64,000 nt of DNA from Robiginitomaculum sp. (lineage in GTDB: Bacteria; Pseudomonadota; Alphaproteobacteria; Caulobacterales; Maricaulaceae). Numbering within the stretch: the stretch's first letter is position 1; each line of letters opens with the position of its first letter. This document shows, piece by piece, positions 12,344-22,409 of this stretch. Position numbers and translations under genes: made by a program. The notes under the pieces were generated by a model, which was not told where the DNA came from, made no database searches, and worked only from the letters and a program-made list of their open reading frames with translations. The stretch is from positions 1 to 64,000 of the forward strand of contig JAUZSF010000018.1 of NCBI GenBank assembly GCA_030949705.1, read 5' to 3'.

Positions 12344-12547
12344 ATGGCTAGCGCTGAACGTGCGCTGAGACTGGCGGACTGCATCAATGATGTCTGTCCC
12401 TGGTCCGGCGATCCGGTCAGCAAGGATGCCTTGAGTACTTATCGCGGCGAAGTGGTTGGCTTTTGCAATCCCGGATGCCGCGACAAATTTGAAAAGGCGA
12501 TCAGCCTTTTCGAGACCAAATTAAAGCGTGCGAAAGCACAAGGGTAA
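12344..12547 (+). CDS. 67 aa YHS/TRASH-like putative metal-binding protein
   Basis: ATG directly follows the atpD TAA; CPWSGDPVSKDALSTYRGEVVGFCNPGCRDKFEKA contains C-X22-C-X3-C. Confidence 0.75.
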   Translation: MASAERALRLADCINDVCPWSGDPVSKDALSTYRGEVVGFCNPGCRDKFEKAISLFETKLKRAKAQG

Positions 12548-12552
12548 GCGCT

Positions 12553-12954
12553 ATGGCGGCTAAATTGAAATTCTCACTGGTTTCCCCGGAAAAGGAATTG
12601 TTTTCCGGGGAAGTGGACGGCGTGGATGTGCCCGGCGAAGAGGGTGATTTTGGGGTTCTGCCTAATCACGCGCCGGTCATGACCACTATCCGCATGGGCA
12701 CCATCGCCATCAAAGACGGACAAGACACCCGCCGTATGTTTTTGCGCGGCGGCTTTGCTGATGTCACCCCCGATGGGCTGATTATTCTGGCCGAGGAAGC
12801 GGTGGATATTGCCGATCTGGATGCAGAAAAGCTGTCCATCGATCTGCGAAATGCCGAAGAAGATCTGCGCGACGCCAAAACTGATGAAAAACGCGCTGCC
12901 GCCAGCGACCGGCTGGAATATGTGCGTGGCCTTTCCGAAGCCCTGGCCAGCTAA
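12553..12954 (+). CDS. atpC: ATP synthase F1 epsilon subunit
   Basis: MAAKLKFSLVSPEKELFSGEVDGVDVPGEEGDFGVLPNHAPVMTTIRMG. Confidence 0.95.
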   Translation: MAAKLKFSLVSPEKELFSGEVDGVDVPGEEGDFGVLPNHAPVMTTIRMGTIAIKDGQDTRRMFLRGGFADVTPDGLIILAEEAVDIADLDAEKLSIDLRNAEEDLRDAKTDEKRAAASDRLEYVRGLSEALAS

Positions 12955-13020
12955 GACTGGCCCTAGCGGTGCCTAACTCGCGGGTCTGGCCATCGTCGTA
13001 TGGCTGTCCCTTTTACACGA

Positions 13021-14175
13021 TCAGGCCCCTTGAAAAATTTCAATCTCTGTGGGGTGCGCCATTGCCGCGCCAAAATAGTGCGTGCCCAAGTCCCCCTTTC
13101 CGTCCGGCCTGTGTACCTTGACCAATTGTTCTTGTCCCTGGGCAAAATCTGGCAAAGCCTCCCCTGTGCGCGGCATTTCAAATTCCACCCATACACACTC
13201 TTTATCCGCCCAAGGGCCGTTAAAGGTATCAGCAATAGCGCGGCACAAAGTGGTATAATGATCATCGTCCAGATAACAGCTGGCCACCGTATTGAACACC
13301 ACCACCATGGGCGTGTTGGCAAAGCTTCGTGCGGATAAATGCTTTACGCAGGCCACCATATCGCCGCGCTCAAAGCATAAATCATACTGGTCTTGCGTTT
13401 TGATCGCGGCGCGCAGACGGGCAAGGCGCGGCGCATTATCTGGCCAGATCAAGGCCTCCAGAATACGTTTCTGGTTTTCTTGCCGACAATCCAGCGGATT
13501 AAGGTCACAGCCGATACGGCGGGTGATGGCGGCACTTAACGCTGGCATATCGGCCAGCGAGGCAAAGGCCTGTTCTGCGCCCGCACCGCCCAGCGTAACC
13601 TCAAAGTTCGGGTCCCCTTCTTGTGCCCAGACCCGTTCTGCCGGGCCGTGCACCCGATAACCATACCCATCAGCCACCAGCCCAAGACCCGCACTGCACC
13701 CCAGCTCGATCAAAGTGATGTCAGGCCGTGCCTTTTGCCAGTACGCCAACACCGGCAATAGCCAGGCCAGCCCGCGGGAGGTTTCGTTGGTCTGTATCGT
13801 CTCTTGCGATAAAAATGGCACCATGTGCCGATGCCGATCACCCAGCACCTGGCTGACCGCATTGCCCAGTGCCTCGCTTTGCGATGGTGAAAAATCCCCA
13901 CCACAACTGGCATAAAAACGCGACAGTTCAGGGGCATTGCCTTGCAAAACCTGTTCATGAATGGCCCCCGCCAGCAAAAGCGGGCGTTCGAACCAGGCGG
14001 TGAAACTGCGCCCGGCCCAGCAATGATCCACCGTTTCAAAAAAAACCTGCAGGTCCGGATCTGCCCGCCCATCGGCACGATCCTGATAAAGGGCCGCCAA
14101 ATGTGTATAGAGCGCCGCGTATAGCGGGGAGGTTTTCTGGCAATAATCGGCTTGTAAACGCAGATCGTCGATCAT
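13021..14175 (-). CDS. DUF2332-like protein
   Basis: 384 aa; MIDDLRLQADYCQKTSPLYAALYTHLAALY..., ELGCSAGLGLVADGYGYRVHG. Confidence 0.7.
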   Translation of the reverse strand: MIDDLRLQADYCQKTSPLYAALYTHLAALYQDRADGRADPDLQVFFETVDHCWAGRSFTAWFERPLLLAGAIHEQVLQGNAPELSRFYASCGGDFSPSQSEALGNAVSQVLGDRHRHMVPFLSQETIQTNETSRGLAWLLPVLAYWQKARPDITLIELGCSAGLGLVADGYGYRVHGPAERVWAQEGDPNFEVTLGGAGAEQAFASLADMPALSAAITRRIGCDLNPLDCRQENQKRILEALIWPDNAPRLARLRAAIKTQDQYDLCFERGDMVACVKHLSARSFANTPMVVVFNTVASCYLDDDHYTTLCRAIADTFNGPWADKECVWVEFEMPRTGEALPDFAQGQEQLVKVHRPDGKGDLGTHYFGAAMAHPTEIEIFQGA

Positions 14176-14205
14176 GATATTGCTCCATCATGCTCACTCC
14201 CTACG

Positions 14206-14904
14206 TTATTTAAACTCGGCGATTTCTTCGAGCGCCTTGCGGGTGATGTCCGGCACCATAGCATGATCATCCGGGTAACCGGCAACGATAATCATGACGG
14301 CCCGTTCGTTTTTTGGACGGTCCAACAAATCACGCAGAAAATTCATCGGGCTGGGGGTATGGGTCAGGGTAGCCAGACCTGCATGGTGCAAGCTGGCAAT
14401 CAGCAAGCCACAAGCCAGACCAACGCTTTCATGGATGTAATAGTTTTTACGGCGCTTGCCGGTATCCGGATCAAGGCTGTAATTTTGCTGGAACACCACA
14501 ATCAGCCAAGGCGCCGTTTCCAAAAATGGCTTGTGTTCATTGGTACCCAGATGTTCAAGATCACGCAGCCATTCCTCGCCGGCCTTACCGGCGTAAAAGG
14601 CTTTTTCTTCTTTTTCAGCCGCCACCCGGATTTGCGCTTTGGTCTTCGAATCATTAATCGCCACAAAAAACCAGGGCTGTTTATTAGCCCCCGACGGGGC
14701 ACTACCGGCGGTACGAATGGCATATTCGATAATCTTTTGTGGTATGGCCTCGTTGGAAAAGTCCCGCACGGTTCGTCGCGATCGCATGTCTTCATAGAAA
14801 GCCCGCGCTCGTTCCTCCATGGTTTCAACCTCTCTGTGCGGTGGTTTTTCCAACGGGACAAAGTGTGCATGAGGTATTGATTGCAAAGAGATTTCTCCGT
14901 TCAT
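14206..14904 (-). CDS. Nitroreductase family protein (iodotyrosine-deiodinase-like)
   Basis: RRTVRDFSNEAIPQKIIEYAIRTAGSAPSGANKQPWFFVAI. Confidence 0.85.
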   Translation of the reverse strand: MNGEISLQSIPHAHFVPLEKPPHREVETMEERARAFYEDMRSRRTVRDFSNEAIPQKIIEYAIRTAGSAPSGANKQPWFFVAINDSKTKAQIRVAAEKEEKAFYAGKAGEEWLRDLEHLGTNEHKPFLETAPWLIVVFQQNYSLDPDTGKRRKNYYIHESVGLACGLLIASLHHAGLATLTHTPSPMNFLRDLLDRPKNERAVMIIVAGYPDDHAMVPDITRKALEEIAEFK

Positions 14905-15036
14905 TGTATGAAGATCGGTTAACCATATTTACGTGATCTTAACGCTATCGGTGCATTTGTTAACCAAGATTGACGAGGGGTTACCAGGGTGTGTCCGGTG
15001 GTATTGCCCGTATATTGTGTGTCTTACCGCATATTT

Positions 15037-15053
15037 ACACCTTATCTAGGTGT
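15037..15053. promoter_or_regulatory. Inverted repeat ACACCT-tatct-AGGTGT upstream of the Sel1/PodJ-like gene
   Basis: perfect 6-bp arms, 5-nt spacer, about 30 bp upstream of the start. Confidence 0.35.
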
Positions 15054-15082
15054 GACTAACTTAAGACTTATGGAATAGGGGA

Positions 15083-18000
15083 GTGATTCGGATGGCCACC
15101 GGCCCGTGGAGCGTTAAAGGCATTGATCCGCGCGCGCGCGAAGCTGCCAAAGCCGCTGCCCAGCGCGAGGGCCTGACCCTAGGCGAATGGATGAACCAGC
15201 GCCTGCTGCCAGAAAACCCGGCGGAAGGGCACACCCCATATAACCGGGCGCAACCCAATGGTGAATCCTATGACCGTTCCCGGTTTGGCGCCCCCAATGC
15301 CCTGTCCATTTTTAACGGCACAAATGAACACCGTGATCTGCATGGCATTGTCGAAGAACTGACCGCCCGCCTGGAAGCTGCCGAACGACGTAGCACCCTG
15401 GCCATTACCGGCATTGATCAATCCGTGCTGGGCATGCTGACGCGTCTGGAAAGCGTGGAAAAAGTAAATGGTGAATTATCCAGCAAACTGGATAGCTCAC
15501 TAAAAACCCTTGAGACCGTGGTAACAAAATCACGCAATGAAATTGACCGGGTGGTGAGCAAGGTGGATCGCGCCACCGAAGATTCAGCCCGGCGCATAGA
15601 TACGGTTGCTGAGCACACAGAACTGCAATTGGGCCGCGCCCGTCATGAGCTTTCCAAAGAACTGGAACTGGTCAATACGCGCTCTGACGAACTGAGCCAG
15701 CGTCTGAGTGCCGCCGAACGTATGACCGATAATGCGGTACGCACGCTGGAGGCCAGTTTTGCTTCGGTGGATGAACGGCTGCGCCGCACCGAAAAGAAAC
15801 TGGAAGAGAACAGCGCCGCCGGCCTGTCCGAGACCTTTAACCGGCGGTTCAAGAGCCTCAGCGAAGAACTCATTCAGGTGGTTGCCCAGACCCGTGGCCA
15901 GTTGGCCGCCCAGATTGAAGCTCAGGCCGCCGCCCCGCGCATGGAACAATTCGAAGCCTCCTTGCGTGAAGTTCGTGGCCATATTGCCAATGCAGAACGT
16001 CGCCATGCCGATACTCTGGAACGCATTGCCCGCGAAGTTGGCAAGCTGGGCGGTGCCATTGATCACCGTTTTTCAGAAGCCGAACGTAATACCGCGATCA
16101 GTCTGGATAAGATGCTGGATGCCCGCTTTAGAGATTTTCAAAATGATCACGCCACCGCCATTGATAAAATCGGTGATGGCATGACCGGGGCCATTACCCG
16201 TCTGGAAGAAAAGTTCAATACGCTGGAGAGACAACGCAGCACAGAGGACAGTCTGGAGGCACGTATTCTTGCCTCCGAAGAGCGGACCGCCAAAATGGTC
16301 GAAGATGCCTTGCAGCGACTGCAAGATCGTTTGGACAGCAATGCCAGACAAGAACAGGAAGAAGATTCACCAGTACAAAAAGCCATGATGGCTCTGGCCT
16401 CCCGTTTGGAAGCTCTGGAAAGTGCCAATCAGGCTCCCCCTCCGTTTGACCCTACCGTAAACACCGAGTCCCCCGCCTCCACCAGGGACGAGACGGCCAG
16501 CGCTGATCTGAATCCTGCCCTGGAAGAAGTATTACGCCCCCCCCATCATTTTGCTGAAGATGCCCCTCCCTCTTTACCACCGCTATCGACAGACGCTCCC
16601 AATGAGATTGATGACGGCCTTGAGGAAATGCTGGGTCAGGACTTTTCCTCTATGCCCGATGGTATTGACGAGTCTGTAATTTCTCCGATCTATGGCCCTG
16701 GTGACAACAGCCAGTATGCCCCCGCTGGTGCCACGGCAGATGCCCGTTTTGTGGCGGCTGCCAGGCGTTCTGTACGCATGTCCGGGGCAGAAAACCCGCC
16801 GTCCCATGAAAACCACCCCTCTGCCCCTGGCGGCTCGCGCAAGCTGCTTATGGCGGCCAGCTTTATGGCAATTATCGCCATTATCGGTGTGGCCGGCGGC
16901 ATTACATTTCTGGAATTTGGCAAAAGCGCCAACGGCAATGCCCCCGGCAGCGCCACCGCATCCAATCTGGGCTGGGATGCCTTGATTGATGGTACGGAAG
17001 CCCCCGTACAAAGCGCCCAGAACAATGAACCGGCCCCTGTCGGCAAGACGACAGACCCGGGGAATGATACTGCCGAGGCCCTTGATGGGCCCGCCTATGC
17101 TTCCCCCCCTTCACATATGGCCAAGGCCGATACGACCACCACTCCGCCCAAGGCCCAGGTTAAACCCACCGTGCAACACAAACCGGCACGCCCGGCGCCA
17201 CAGAACAGCGGGCCAACGCGCCAGGCCGCCAATCACCCCCGTGATGCCCGTCCCAAATCACAGCCCACCACACCGGTTAGCGTGGCCCCATTGGCGCAAC
17301 AAACCAAAACCGCTGCGATCTCCAGAGCCACACCTGTACGCCAACAAACAACCAATATCAGTGCAACCGGACGTCTTAGCATTCAACAAGCCGCCGCCAA
17401 TGGAGACCCCATTGCCCAATTCCAGCTAGCATCCGCCAAACTGGATGCCGGTGATACAAAGGATGGCGTCGCCCTGATGCGTCAGGCCGCCAATCGAGGG
17501 CTGCCCATTGCGCAATATCGTCTGGGCAAGCTGTATGAAGAAGGTACCGGCGTGCCCAAAGACTTGACCGAAAGTCGACGCTGGACAGAACGGGCCGCCA
17601 ATGGCGGCAATCGCCGGGCGATGCATAATCTGGCCATGATGTATGCCGAGGGCAGTAGCGTACCGCAAAGCTATGAAACTGCCGCCAAATGGTTTCAGGA
17701 AGCGGCCCGTATGGGGTTAACCAATTCCCAGTACAATCTGGCGTTTTTGTATGAACAGGGCCTGGGCGTTCCCGAATCCCTTGCCCAGGCCTATGCCTGG
17801 TATTCCATCGCCGCCAAAGCCGGAGATAAGGGCGCCAAGGAACGGGCCGATGAAATCGGGGCCACCTTGCCCAGCAGTGCAAAAAATGAGGCCAACACCA
17901 TCATTGCCAATTTCCGTCCCCGGCCACTGGACCTAGCGGCCAATGGTGTATTTCGCAATGTGAGCTGGGCCAGACCCCAGCTTAATACCGCCCCCAATAT

Positions 18001-18178
18001 TGCCCGGGCACAGATTTTATTGGCCCGGCTTGGCTATAAACCTGGCCCCGCGGACGGCAATCCCGGCAAGGCCACCCGCAATGCCATTATCGCTTATGAG
18101 CGAGATCAAGGACTGGCCCAGACCGGCCGGATCGATTCTGCCCTGCTTGCCAAACTGGAAAATTCCGCCGTCAATTAG
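15083..18178 (+). CDS. Large PodJ-like polarity/localization protein: coiled coil, one TM helix, Sel1 repeats, C-terminal peptidoglycan-binding domain
   Basis: long heptad-rich N-terminus; LLMAASFMAIIAIIGVAGGITFLEF; Sel1 repeats (AQYRLGKLYEEGTGVPKDLTESRRW...); C-terminal AQILLARLGYKPGPADGNPGKATRNAIIAYERDQGL. GTG start at 15083 or ATG at 15092. Confidence 0.8.
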   Translation: MIRMATGPWSVKGIDPRAREAAKAAAQREGLTLGEWMNQRLLPENPAEGHTPYNRAQPNGESYDRSRFGAPNALSIFNGTNEHRDLHGIVEELTARLEAAERRSTLAITGIDQSVLGMLTRLESVEKVNGELSSKLDSSLKTLETVVTKSRNEIDRVVSKVDRATEDSARRIDTVAEHTELQLGRARHELSKELELVNTRSDELSQRLSAAERMTDNAVRTLEASFASVDERLRRTEKKLEENSAAGLSETFNRRFKSLSEELIQVVAQTRGQLAAQIEAQAAAPRMEQFEASLREVRGHIANAERRHADTLERIAREVGKLGGAIDHRFSEAERNTAISLDKMLDARFRDFQNDHATAIDKIGDGMTGAITRLEEKFNTLERQRSTEDSLEARILASEERTAKMVEDALQRLQDRLDSNARQEQEEDSPVQKAMMALASRLEALESANQAPPPFDPTVNTESPASTRDETASADLNPALEEVLRPPHHFAEDAPPSLPPLSTDAPNEIDDGLEEMLGQDFSSMPDGIDESVISPIYGPGDNSQYAPAGATADARFVAAARRSVRMSGAENPPSHENHPSAPGGSRKLLMAASFMAIIAIIGVAGGITFLEFGKSANGNAPGSATASNLGWDALIDGTEAPVQSAQNNEPAPVGKTTDPGNDTAEALDGPAYASPPSHMAKADTTTTPPKAQVKPTVQHKPARPAPQNSGPTRQAANHPRDARPKSQPTTPVSVAPLAQQTKTAAISRATPVRQQTTNISATGRLSIQQAAANGDPIAQFQLASAKLDAGDTKDGVALMRQAANRGLPIAQYRLGKLYEEGTGVPKDLTESRRWTERAANGGNRRAMHNLAMMYAEGSSVPQSYETAAKWFQEAARMGLTNSQYNLAFLYEQGLGVPESLAQAYAWYSIAAKAGDKGAKERADEIGATLPSSAKNEANTIIANFRPRPLDLAANGVFRNVSWARPQLNTAPNIARAQILLARLGYKPGPADGNPGKATRNAIIAYERDQGLAQTGRIDSALLAKLENSAVN

Positions 18179-18331
18179 TGGTTTAAGACCCGCGCTTTTC
18201 CTGATCCCGCGCTGGGCCTTTGTCTGCATGACCGTCGGCATCGCTTTGTAGATTGTTGTTGCGATTGGCTATTCATTTTTGATCTGGAAAAATGATCCGA
18301 AGCGCGAGCCCCTGATACCCGAGAAAGCCAG

Positions 18332-18898
18332 TTAGGCGGTTTCTTTCTTGCTCATTTTGGCACGTACAATCTGGACAATGACGGCGAGCACCACCAACCC
18401 GATCGCAATCAACGGCAAGATGGCCTTGGCCTTTTCGCCGCCAACCTCGCCCAGAGCATGGAAAAGACCAAACAGCAACGCCCCATAAAGCGTACCCGAC
18501 AAGACAACCCACACGGCAAAATACCCAAAGGGTGCTTTAAAAAATCCCGCGGCCACATAGGTAGGAATGCGCGTGCCCGGGATAAACCGCACCGCCAGCA
18601 AGGTGGGGGCCAGCCGCTTTAACACTTTGTCGCGGGCCGCCTGCACCCCTTCGCGGGCGGCAAAGCGTTCGGCCCAGTGCCGGGTGCGCGCGGCACGGCC
18701 AGCCCAGTATTTCCACAAATCACTGGCGCTCAGGCCCACAATCAACGAGGCAAACAGCCAGGCCGGCTCGCCCAGCCCCATGGAGGAGGCCGATGCCGCC
18801 CCGATTACCGCCGCATCTTCCTGGATAAACGGGGCCAACAGCAAAAAAGCATAAATCCCCCATGGGTAGGCTGCCAAAGCGGCCTCTAGAGCGTGCAT
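18332..18898 (-). CDS. DedA family membrane protein (VTT domain)
   Basis: LLAPFIQEDAAVIGAASASSMGLGEPAWLFASLIVGLSASDLWKYWAGR ... RFIPGTRIPTYVAAGFFKAPFGYF. Confidence 0.85.
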   Translation of the reverse strand: MHALEAALAAYPWGIYAFLLLAPFIQEDAAVIGAASASSMGLGEPAWLFASLIVGLSASDLWKYWAGRAARTRHWAERFAAREGVQAARDKVLKRLAPTLLAVRFIPGTRIPTYVAAGFFKAPFGYFAVWVVLSGTLYGALLFGLFHALGEVGGEKAKAILPLIAIGLVVLAVIVQIVRAKMSKKETA

Positions 18899-19064
18899 GG
18901 AGTCTGTCCTTTGCCAACACACCGGCCAGGCTATGCCGACCCGTCTCCAAACACATTTATGTGGTTTTGGCGGGCAATTCCAGCCACCAAGTGGAATTAC
19001 GCATTGACTTTCAGAGCAATTGCGTCATTTCCACATCATACTCACTTTTTTTCGGAGAGCGAAC

Positions 19065-20291
19065 ATGGCGCATGCGCCCAAAAAAGTGGTTCTGGCCTAT
19101 TCCGGTGGGCTGGATACCTCAATCATCCTCAAATGGCTGCAAAGCGAAATGGGGGCCGAAGTGGTGGCCTTCACCGCAGATCTGGGCCAGGGCGAAGAGC
19201 TGGAACCGGCGCGCAAGAAGGCGCAAGAGCTGGGCGTACAGGAAATCTTTATCGAGGATTTGCGCGAGGAATTTGTCCGCGATTATGTCTTTCCGATGTT
19301 TCGCGCCAACACGGTTTATGAGGGGCAATACCTTCTGGGGACCGCCATTGCCCGGCCATTGATTGCCAAACGCCAGATCGAGATCGCCCATGAAACCGGG
19401 GCCGATGCGGTGTGCCATGGGGCCACCGGCAAGGGCAATGATCAGGTGCGTTTTGAACTGGCCTATCTGGCGCTGGACCCCGATGTGCAAATCATTTCAC
19501 CCTGGCGGCAATGGGATTTTGGCTCGCGCACGGACCTGATCGCCTATGCCGAAGAACACGGCATTGATGTGCCCGCCGACAAGCGCGGCGAAGCGCCGTT
19601 TTCGGTTGATGCCAATCTTCTGCATACCTCGTCAGAGGGCAAGGCGCTGGAAGACCCGGCCGTGGAAGCCCCGGAGTTTGTATATCAGCGCACCGTGGCC
19701 CCCGAAGATGCCCCCGATGCGCCGCAAACCATTGAAATTGGCTTTAAACACGGCGATCCGGTCAGCGTTGATGGCATTGCCCTGTCCCCGGCCAGCCTGC
19801 TCACCCGATTGAACGAGCTGGGCGGCAAGCACGGTATTGGCCGTCTGGATTTGCTGGAAAATCGCTTTATCGGCATGAAGTCCCGGGGCATTTACGAAAC
19901 CCCCGGCGGCACTATCTTGCTGGAGGCGCACCGCGGCATAGAACAGATCACGCTGGATGGCGGGGCCACCCACCTCAAAGACGAACTGATGCCACGCTAT
20001 GCAGAACTGATTTATAATGGCTTCTGGTTTTCACCCGAACGCAAAATGTTGCAGGCCGCCATTGATGCCTCTCAGGAAATGGTCACCGGCACGGTGCGCG
20101 TCAAACTCTATAAAGGCTCAGTCAATGTGGTAGGCCGGTCCTCTCCTCGCTCGCTTTACTCGCTGGATCATGTGACGTTTGAAGATGATGTGGTTTATGA
20201 TCAGTCTGACGCCGACGGCTTTATCGAGCTAAACGCCTTGCGCCTGAAACTTCTGGCACGGCGCAACCGGGCCAGCGGCAAGAACCGCTAA
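19065..20291 (+). CDS. argG: Argininosuccinate synthase
   Basis: [48 protein letters not shown] at 19065 preceded by GGAG. Confidence 0.97.
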   Translation: MAHAPKKVVLAYSGGLDTSIILKWLQSEMGAEVVAFTADLGQGEELEPARKKAQELGVQEIFIEDLREEFVRDYVFPMFRANTVYEGQYLLGTAIARPLIAKRQIEIAHETGADAVCHGATGKGNDQVRFELAYLALDPDVQIISPWRQWDFGSRTDLIAYAEEHGIDVPADKRGEAPFSVDANLLHTSSEGKALEDPAVEAPEFVYQRTVAPEDAPDAPQTIEIGFKHGDPVSVDGIALSPASLLTRLNELGGKHGIGRLDLLENRFIGMKSRGIYETPGGTILLEAHRGIEQITLDGGATHLKDELMPRYAELIYNGFWFSPERKMLQAAIDASQEMVTGTVRVKLYKGSVNVVGRSSPRSLYSLDHVTFEDDVVYDQSDADGFIELNALRLKLLARRNRASGKNR

Positions 20292-21775
20292 GGGTGAAAC
20301 AAGTCTGGCTGTTCATCAGAGTTTTCATCTGATGAGACCGCTTTTTTGTGCTTAAGGACATTCTTCCCAACGGTGTAACAATATTCAGCCGAAGGCGTGA
20401 ATTCTACAACCTCTCCCATTACCCGTCGCATTCCGCGCTTTGTTTTTGTTGTTGCTCCTGCAACATCAATGAGCTGTGGATTTTTGCTGATAAAATATGC
20501 AAGTGACTTTAATTTATTTGGGGCATCATAATATCGGTCAGACCATTTCACTTCCAGACACCAAATTGGCTTTGGTAAATGACGGTCTAAATATACTATG
20601 TCCACTTCACCGTCTTTACTTTTATCCCACCGTGCATAGCGTAATTGATCAATATGACTTGAATGAAACCATTGACTAAAGATGGCTGTTTCCACCAGTC
20701 CACCCATGGCATTATCTGCCTCATCAACGGGTCCAAACAAAGCCGCCCGCATGGATGGGCTGGTCAGGTAAATCTTGAAAGACATAGCTCGTTTGAACCG
20801 TTTTGCATTTTGATCAATGCGTTCAACACGCTTAATCAAAAAGGCAGATTCCAAATATTCCAAATAGCGTTTTAGCGTATTTTTAGAAATATTTGCACTT
20901 TGTGACAGTTCATCAAGTGTGACCTCTTGGCCGGTATTATAAGCTAGTGTCGTGAACAGAGCGTGCAGTTCAGTTACATCCCCGATGCCATAAAGTGAAG
21001 GTAGATCCCGCAGCAAGACCTTTTCAATTACATCGGCACCCAGACGCTTGGCTAGGCTTTCGGCCCCCTCATTAGACAATGCTATCTCAGGGTAGCCTCC
21101 AAAATTAATATAATCCACAAAGCGCTTGTTTAACACCTGTATGTCTTGAGCGCCGTATATTTCTGCGTTGCTATATTCATCGTGTCCTACAACCGTAATT
21201 ACTTCATCTTCCAACCCTTTAAGATTCAAATATTCTGAAAACGTCAGAGGGGGCAACAAAAAATCGGTAAACCGGCCAGCCCCGGATTCAGCGCTTTTCA
21301 TTTTCAGGGCCGCTGCCGCCGAGCCACTGACTACAAAGCGGATGGATGGATAGCCATCGACCAGGCTTTTCAAATGCACTTCCCAGTCTTTAACATACTG
21401 GATTTCATCAAAATAAATGACAGGGTTTGCTTTACGCTCACCGATCAGGTTTTTCAGATATATTTTCATTGCCTGCTCAGGGGACAAGCGATTGTAAACC
21501 GGCGTATCCATGCTGATGTACAATATATCTTCGGGAGGCATGCCATTTTCAATCAAGTCGGCAATGAGTTGGTGAATCATCACCGTTTTGCCAACCCGGC
21601 GGGGCCCCATGAGAACCACAGCCCGGCGAAATGCCGTTTGCATGGCTTCTTCAGCAAAACTCTCATAATACGCACGCTTTTTATAATCGGATACAGTCAG
21701 TACCTGGCCAGTACTCCACCACGGGTTATCGACCCGCATCCGATCAAGAATATCATCTTCAGAAATTTCTAGCAT
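20288..21775 (-). CDS. AAA_14/DUF4143-like ATP-binding protein
   Basis: [27 protein letters not shown] (Walker A), [42 protein letters not shown]-terminal nuclease-like fold region [25 protein letters not shown]. Confidence 0.85.
   Translation of the reverse strand: MLEISEDDILDRMRVDNPWWSTGQVLTVSDYKKRAYYESFAEEAMQTAFRRAVVLMGPRRVGKTVMIHQLIADLIENGMPPEDILYISMDTPVYNRLSPEQAMKIYLKNLIGERKANPVIYFDEIQYVKDWEVHLKSLVDGYPSIRFVVSGSAAAALKMKSAESGAGRFTDFLLPPLTFSEYLNLKGLEDEVITVVGHDEYSNAEIYGAQDIQVLNKRFVDYINFGGYPEIALSNEGAESLAKRLGADVIEKVLLRDLPSLYGIGDVTELHALFTTLAYNTGQEVTLDELSQSANISKNTLKRYLEYLESAFLIKRVERIDQNAKRFKRAMSFKIYLTSPSMRAALFGPVDEADNAMGGLVETAIFSQWFHSSHIDQLRYARWDKSKDGEVDIVYLDRHLPKPIWCLEVKWSDRYYDAPNKLKSLAYFISKNPQLIDVAGATTKTKRGMRRVMGEVVEFTPSAEYCYTVGKNVLKHKKAVSSDENSDEQPDLFHP
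20313..20347 (+). terminator. Rho-independent-terminator-like hairpin downstream of argG, inside the convergent ATPase coding end
   Basis: TCATCAGA-gttttca-TCTGATGA followed by gaccgcTTTTTT. Confidence 0.6.
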
Positions 21776-21785
21776 AAAACGCCTA

Positions 21786-21887
21786 TAAGATCACTTAATT
21801 GACCTTATATAGCATAAATCCATGATAGCATCAACATGATGATCTTATTTGCGATCATCGAAAAATAAGATCATCGTAGTGATCCTA
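21786..21887. promoter_or_regulatory. Operator-like array of five TAAGATCA-type octamers including a 13-bp perfect inverted repeat
   Basis: TAAGATCA 21786-21793; TGACCTTA 21800-21807; TGATCTTA 21840-21847; TAAGATCA 21866-21873; TGATCCTA 21880-21887; GATGATCTTATTT(21838-21850)/AAATAAGATCATC(21863-21875). Confidence 0.6.
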
Positions 21888-21899
21888 TCTTGTCTCGCC

Positions 21900-22238
21900 C
21901 TATTCCTCCACCGGCTCACATCTGGCCTTGGCCTTGTCTTGCAAGGCATCGGCCTTCATCGCCAGTGTAAAAATCTCACCTGCCGTCAGTCCCTTGGCCG
22001 TCAGTGCCTTTAAGGCGGATTCCAGTGAGCCACGATGTTTGGGGTCGGTCAGCACGGTCAGAGCAGAAAGCTCCCGGTCATTGGTATTATCCGCAATGAA
22101 ACCGGCATAGCATTCACACAAGGCAGCGCTTTCGCCTTCGGCAATACAACTATCGGCAAGGGTGCGTGCATCGGTCACCAGGGGGGTAGACCCTATGGCA
22201 GCATTACTGAACACGGCAATAAAAACAAGAGCTAACAT
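21900..22238 (-). CDS. Small secreted hypothetical protein
   Basis: MLALVFIAVFSNAAIGSTPLVTDARTLADSCIAEGESAALCECYAGFIADN...; signal-peptide-like N-terminus. Confidence 0.6.
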   Translation of the reverse strand: MLALVFIAVFSNAAIGSTPLVTDARTLADSCIAEGESAALCECYAGFIADNTNDRELSALTVLTDPKHRGSLESALKALTAKGLTAGEIFTLAMKADALQDKAKARCEPVEE

Positions 22239-22409
22239 TGAAGTCTCTTTTCCTACAAGCAATACACAGACGAGCCCTATAGCGCATATAAAGCGCCTTG
22301 AATATGAATGACGGATGAACAAATGGTGATAACCCTCGACGCCGAGGCCAGATCGTCCCATATTAAAGAAGTACCAACGCCCCCTCCGCTCATATACTGG
22401 AGAAGATTA

